This document shows positions 62,898-64,000 of a DNA stretch of 64,000 nucleotides, piece after piece. The notes under the pieces were generated by a model. The model did not search any database, had not been told where the DNA came from, and was given only the letters and a program-made list of their open reading frames with translations. Origin of the DNA: Todiramphus chloris collaris (lineage: Eukaryota; Chordata; Aves; Coraciiformes; Alcedinidae); the NCBI GenBank assembly GCA_025345505.1, contig JANVCC010000270.1, positions 7,023,426 through 7,087,425 of the forward strand. The letters run 5' to 3'. The position numbers and the translations under genes are program-made. The number at the start of each line of letters is the position of its first letter. The stretch's first letter is position 1.

Positions 62898-64000
62898 TGC
62901 CAAAAGCTCTGCCATTCCAGGAGCTTTCTGTACACGCCTATCTATATATTTTTCTTTTCTTCTTTCTTCCAAAGTCATTCTTTTGTTTCTTCTTTTCCAG
63001 GGAACAACCATTACAAAAATATAGAAATAATACAATATTATTATATTAACATTAATAACAACAACAACAGAGGTGAGCTGTGGGAGTTACTTTACTAGAA
63101 GATGTAGGCATAATCTGGATGAAAGTGGACCAAAGGATGTACTGGGGAAAAGACAAGCTTTCCAAGGTCTCATCTCCAAGTCACGAAGGTGTTAATAGCT
63201 GCTATCAATCAGGTCTTTCCTCTCTAGACAACAATGGAGATGAGATGTTTATCTGCTAATTAGGTATCAGTACTTCTGTATGTTCTACCTTTTCCCTTCT
63301 GATTTTGAACTGAAATAACAGGGTTCTGTCCTCCAAAGCCTAACAAAACCCTTGGTGTGATCAGATATCCCAGCCAAAACTTGTGATACACAAGGGTCTG
63401 AACAGAGAAATGTTATCACAGAGGGGACACGAACACTTGGCCAATTATGACCCCTATCAATGCCACACACATGCTGGCATGACCCTTACTTCTCTTTCAC
63501 TACATCTGTAAGAACTGGTATTGCAATTACTTGTTGCTCTCCTTTGATTAGCCTGACAGCTTTACATAAATCATTTTTCCTAGGATCATGATGCTTTTTT
63601 GCCCATCCAGTGAGATATTAGCTATGCTGGCACCTGAAGTGTCCTGCAATAGACTCAGATGAGAATGGGAGATATATACTGCTAAGAGGTTTACACTACT
63701 CTTTGATCTCTTTGAATAAACCTGGAATGGCTGTAACTCCACGATAAAACCAGCTTGGGAGCAATTAAAATTTCATTTTACTTTTCATTTTCAGAGGGAG
63801 TTCGTACCCAATTTTGTACTATAAGCACTTGGTACAGCTGTATGATAAGAAGTTAACCATAGGAATGCAAACAAAAATAGCCTGCCCCAGTCGCCTACTA
63901 GATCCAGTTCAGCCACCAGAACATAGATAATTTTTGCCTGCTTATCCTGCTTGCTGCATCTGGTGTCTCTTGCCAGAATTTCATATTCAACAGCGCTACA

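Larger units (their letters stand above)
34386..64000 (-). other. CDKAL1: Partial upstream CDKAL1 intron (more than 29.6 kb)
   Basis: It begins at the AG acceptor (34387-34386) of the antepenultimate exon and runs off the window. I looked for the preceding exon, which should carry the end of the radical-SAM domain and a KxRTKDL-like segment, and saw no match. Contents: CR1 fragments at 46957, 61232 and 62843, a 26-A tract at 42190, a hairpin at 42927, duplications at 37778, 45787, 54171 and 58292, AT-rich palindromic tracts at 49326 and 57253, a MIR-like piece near 44969, and otherwise AT-rich unique DNA. Open frames up to 126 codons (for example minus 51176-51556) have no recognisable similarity. 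Confidence 0.8.

Noticed and set aside
62588-63049. 153-codon open frame, plus strand
   Set aside because: It spans the short CR1 tail at 62843-62897 and low-complexity pyrimidine-rich DNA. No domain or splice context.
1-64000. CRISPR array, operon, tRNA cluster or integrated viral genes
   Set aside because: No regularly spaced repeats, no dense same-strand gene runs, no cloverleaf I could identify, and no retroviral coding sequence besides the solo LTR.
36386-64000. The exon preceding the antepenultimate CDKAL1 exon
   Set aside because: No minus-strand frame resembles the expected end of the radical-SAM domain. It most likely lies outside the window, though a very short exon could have been missed by eye.

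Overview
This is vertebrate, and specifically avian, nuclear DNA. Coding content is very sparse, there is no operon-like packing, and exons are interrupted by GT-AG introns. The interspersed repeats are mostly CR1 LINE 3' ends with the bird-type tail (runs related to TCATAGAATGG), plus one solo LTR of a bird endogenous retrovirus. No bacterial, plasmid or phage features are present. I cannot name the species.

One gene is recognisable: the 3' end of CDKAL1 on the minus strand, the tRNA methylthiotransferase that makes ms2t6A at position 37 of tRNA-Lys(UUU). Three exons are visible. Read in gene order they are 34385-34302 (28 codons), 31722-31558 (55 codons) and 10465-10259 (68 codons plus stop). 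All join in phase 0. Together they encode the C-terminal 151 residues: the TRAM RNA-binding domain, a variable linker and the hydrophobic tail anchor that holds the enzyme in the ER membrane. The radical-SAM core is encoded upstream, beyond base 64000.

Layout. 1-10228: downstream flank of CDKAL1, with a solo LTR at 8562-9155 and a small tandem duplication near 7.4 kb. 10229-10465: a possible early poly(A) signal and the terminal exon. 10466-31557: a 21.1 kb intron with a degraded CR1 near 15.1-15.5 kb and MIR-like fossils. 31558-31722: penultimate exon. 31723-34301: a 2.6 kb intron holding a CR1 with an unusual fold-back. 34302-34385: antepenultimate exon. 34386-64000: more than 29.6 kb of a further intron, with CR1 copies near 47.0, 61.2 and 62.8 kb, two AT-rich palindromic tracts, a perfect 15-bp-stem hairpin and several short tandem duplications.

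In vertebrates CDKAL1 is a large-intron gene next to SOX4, and its introns are known to hold conserved regulatory elements acting on SOX4. Some low-repeat stretches here look like candidates, but only cross-species alignment can test that. I did not find a novel multi-gene system. The long open frames other than the three exons are chance or lie in repeats.
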